NCBI GenBank assembly: GCA_013339765.2
Contig: CM023454.1
Span: 139,727,942-139,791,941, forward strand
Length of the DNA: 64,000 bases
Source of the DNA: Haemaphysalis longicornis
Taxonomy: Eukaryota > Arthropoda > Arachnida > Ixodida > Ixodidae
Reading direction: 5' to 3'
This document shows, piece by piece, positions 62,218 to 64,000 of the stretch; position 1 is the stretch's first letter, and each line of letters begins with the position of its first letter. A program made the translations under genes and the position numbers. Under the pieces are notes generated by a model. It was not told the origin of the DNA. It made no database searches and saw nothing but the letters and a program-made list of their open reading frames with translations.

Positions 62218-63496
62218 TTACGCATGATAGGATATGAGTTTTAAAAAGTTAACATCAGACAAATATTTCAAAACGCGGTGAACAGAAACTATGGCATTGT
62301 TACACAAAAACAAGGAAGGGTGTAGTGGAATGTTTTGTCTGTATAGTTCCTTGAATTGTCTGTGTCTTGTTGTGTCTAGTGCCTTGCATGTGATTAAGAT
62401 GTTGACTACAGATAGGCGCTCCCCACACCTGCTACACAAGGGTCTTGCAGAGCCAGTGAGCAGGTGTGAGTGTGTTACATGTGTAAGGCCTATCCGCAAC
62501 CTAGCTAAGGTAACGTCAATGTGTCTGTTGTGTGGGTCAGTAGTGTATGGTCCAAAGTGTGGTTTTATTACGTGTAACTTGTTATCGGTCTGTTGACTCC
62601 ACTGTGTTTGCCATGCGTTGTGAAGTTGGTGTCTAATGTGTGGCTTCATGTCTGTGTACGGCACTGTTGCTATGTCCACTGTTTTCAAGAGTGTAGAAGC
62701 AGTGGCCATTTGACCTGCGGTTTTATTCCCGGCCATTCCACCGTGGCCAGGAACCCAACATATTGTTTTTTCAAGATTTGAGGCGTATGCTGACAAGGGG
62801 CCTTAAAGATAAGATTAATTTCCTAATATGTGAGCGTTTTCTGGACAAAAGTGCACGTACAACACAAAAAGAATCTGTAAACACTTTGGACTTTGAAATT
62901 TGATGTTGAACGATGTTATGGAAAACAAGTAAAATGCCGTGTACTTCAGTCGTAAAAATGCTGTTGTGGGAGTTCAATATTTTACACACATTGAGATTCG
63001 GCCCATGCGCAGCACAAGACACAGCCGTAGCTGTCTTGGATTCGTCGCAGTTATACTCTGCGCATTGATACTTCTCATTCAAGAAGAGGAAATGCTGAAT
63101 AATGGCTACCGTTGGTGCCTTGTTTTTGTCGAATTGCAGAAACGACAAGTCACAACAAACTGCTCGGAGTTGCCACGGCGCAATAAAATCAGTGATGGGT
63201 CTCCGGTGGTTGTGTGAAAATGACACAGCCAGCTCAGAAACTCCTGCTCTCACTCTGAGAGGGAACGGCACGGAAATAGATGGGGGATTTGCAAAAAGCT
63301 GCTTTGAGGATGCATGATGAATGGTTGAATTAAAAGGATGATTTGTCATAGACATGATTTTAGAGGCATTAAACCAGTAAGGTATGTCCTCTGATAATAC
63401 AGGGACCATTTTTGACACTCTGCATAGAGGCTTCAACGGGGCCAGTGCGAAACGCAACACAGGCAAGGCGAAGCCCCAAATAAACCACCGGGTCAA
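62218..63496 (-). pseudogene. LINE-I copy 3 ORF2: RNase H and C-terminus
   Basis: Frame 63,496-62,771: FALPVLRFALAPLKPLC, then CAEYNCDESKTATAVSCA (Asp 1 retained), FTTEVHGILLVFHNIV (Glu), KVFTDSFCVVRALLS (Asp 2). Frame 62,796-62,218: CWVPGHGGMAGNKTAGQMA, where the last catalytic Asp is replaced by Gly, and then the Cys-containing tail (SRCGERLSVVNILITC) ending LISYHA. A frameshift near 62,785 joins the two. RNase H is therefore inactive. Confidence 0.88.
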
Positions 63497-64000
63497 GCAT
63501 TTTTAGTGCCATCTTCGTCGCGGACCCATAAACAACACTGCCATAATCCAAGTGAGCTCCTACCACTGCAGTAAAAAGGCGCAGGAGGAGCTGCTTGTCA
63601 GCACCACAGGATTGGTGTGACAGGACAATAAGAATCTTCATTGTTTTAGGCATTTGTGTTTGAGGTGTTTTAAGTGAGGAATAATTGTGACTTTACTATC
63701 GAATATTTAGCCCAAAAACTTCTGTTCTCCTCTGACAGAGATTACTACACCATTATTAGAGATATCAGGGTCCGCATGAATCCCGCGCTTCCGGGAAAAC
63801 ACAACACAAGTACATTTTACAGGGTTCAGTTTAAAACCGTTTATGTCCGCCCCGCCAGCAAGTTTGTTCACCCAAAGGTGGACTTGGCGTTTCCAAATTG
63901 AGAAGTTACAAGACTTAAGAAATGTTTGGTCGTCATCTACATATACAGAACAGGAAACGGTTAGTGGCAATGCCTTCCCGAGAGAGTTCATATTAACAAT
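63369..64000 (-). pseudogene. LINE-I copy 3 ORF2: RT C-terminal part
   Basis: Frame 63,991-63,707 has SCSVYVDDDQTFLKSCNFSIWKRQVHLWVN with the intact YVDD catalytic motif, then GFKLNPVKCTCVVFSRKRGIHADPDI and GEQKFLG. Frame 63,653-63,369 has LLLRLFTAVVGAHLDYGSVVYGSATKMALKMLDPVVYLGLRLA, the region after the palm. The remainder of RT lies beyond 64,000. Confidence 0.88.

Larger units (their letters stand above)
62046..64000 (-). mobile_element. I-like LINE with RNase H (LINE-I copy 3), running off the right edge
   Basis: The 3' end on the minus strand is a (CAT)n tail at about 62,046-62,066, preceded by TTTGCCCCAGCTGGCC...AAAAAAATGCAACC. RNase H and the end of RT follow in reverse order up to the window edge. 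It is the same family as 47,311-51,309, with about 65-70% amino-acid similarity by eye. The 5' part is outside the window. Confidence 0.88.

Overview
This window is eukaryotic, repeat-dominated intergenic DNA. The families present (RNase H-bearing I-like LINEs ending in CAT trinucleotide tails, CR1/L2-like LINEs, several Ty3/Gypsy lineages, tRNA-derived repeats) are those I associate with arthropods and most strongly with ixodid ticks. That taxonomic call rests on recall of families, not on a search. I recognise no host protein-coding gene anywhere in the 64 kb. Most open reading frames are retrotransposon remnants or by-chance frames in repeats.

Layout. 1-735: 3' end of a CR1/Jockey-like LINE with an (AAAT)n tail. 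1,800-2,110: cluster of TACGGCCGTA-like palindromes. 2,250-6,460: decayed CR1/L2-like LINE with 5' monomers, FP-type ORF1, endonuclease and reverse transcriptase (RT). 6,508-10,620: retrotransposon tails, a dispersed repeat pair and unassigned DNA. 10,620-13,400: three LINE fragments. 14,348-18,197: an LTR element with 9%-range LTR divergence and a clear AAAAC target duplication. 19,051-21,380: candidate hAT-type non-autonomous element. 23,040-24,740: clustered AATAAGACTG/CTTATTC motifs. 25,480-27,551: a Gypsy fragment whose integrase lies upstream of its RT, cut by a 100-N assembly gap.

27,652-35,050 holds the most distinctive structure: a tandem array with a ~482 bp unit, each unit carrying a 71-nt tRNA-Thr(UGU)-like pol III gene. 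About ten units point left and six point right, meeting head to head near 32,415. Strongly diverged relatives of the same unit, with a different tRNA-like module, follow at 35,140-36,740.

36,751-52,762 is a run of three different Gypsy elements placed one after another in what looks like a single (AT)n tract. Gypsy-1 (36,778-42,301, minus) has LTRs that look identical by eye and uninterrupted gag and pol, so it is probably recent and perhaps autonomous. Gypsy-2 (42,344-44,339) has lost the middle of the element and reads as an in-frame Gag-integrase fusion. Gypsy-3 (44,384-52,752) is old and carries an I-like LINE (47,311-51,309) inside its pol.

54,165-58,528 is a CR1-like LINE split by a minus-strand LINE whose ORF1 has an SGNH-esterase-like domain. 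59,018-59,106 is an isolated, near-perfect hairpin of pre-miRNA size. 60,480-64,000 holds a decayed Gypsy gag/protease segment broken by another I-like LINE that runs off the right edge.
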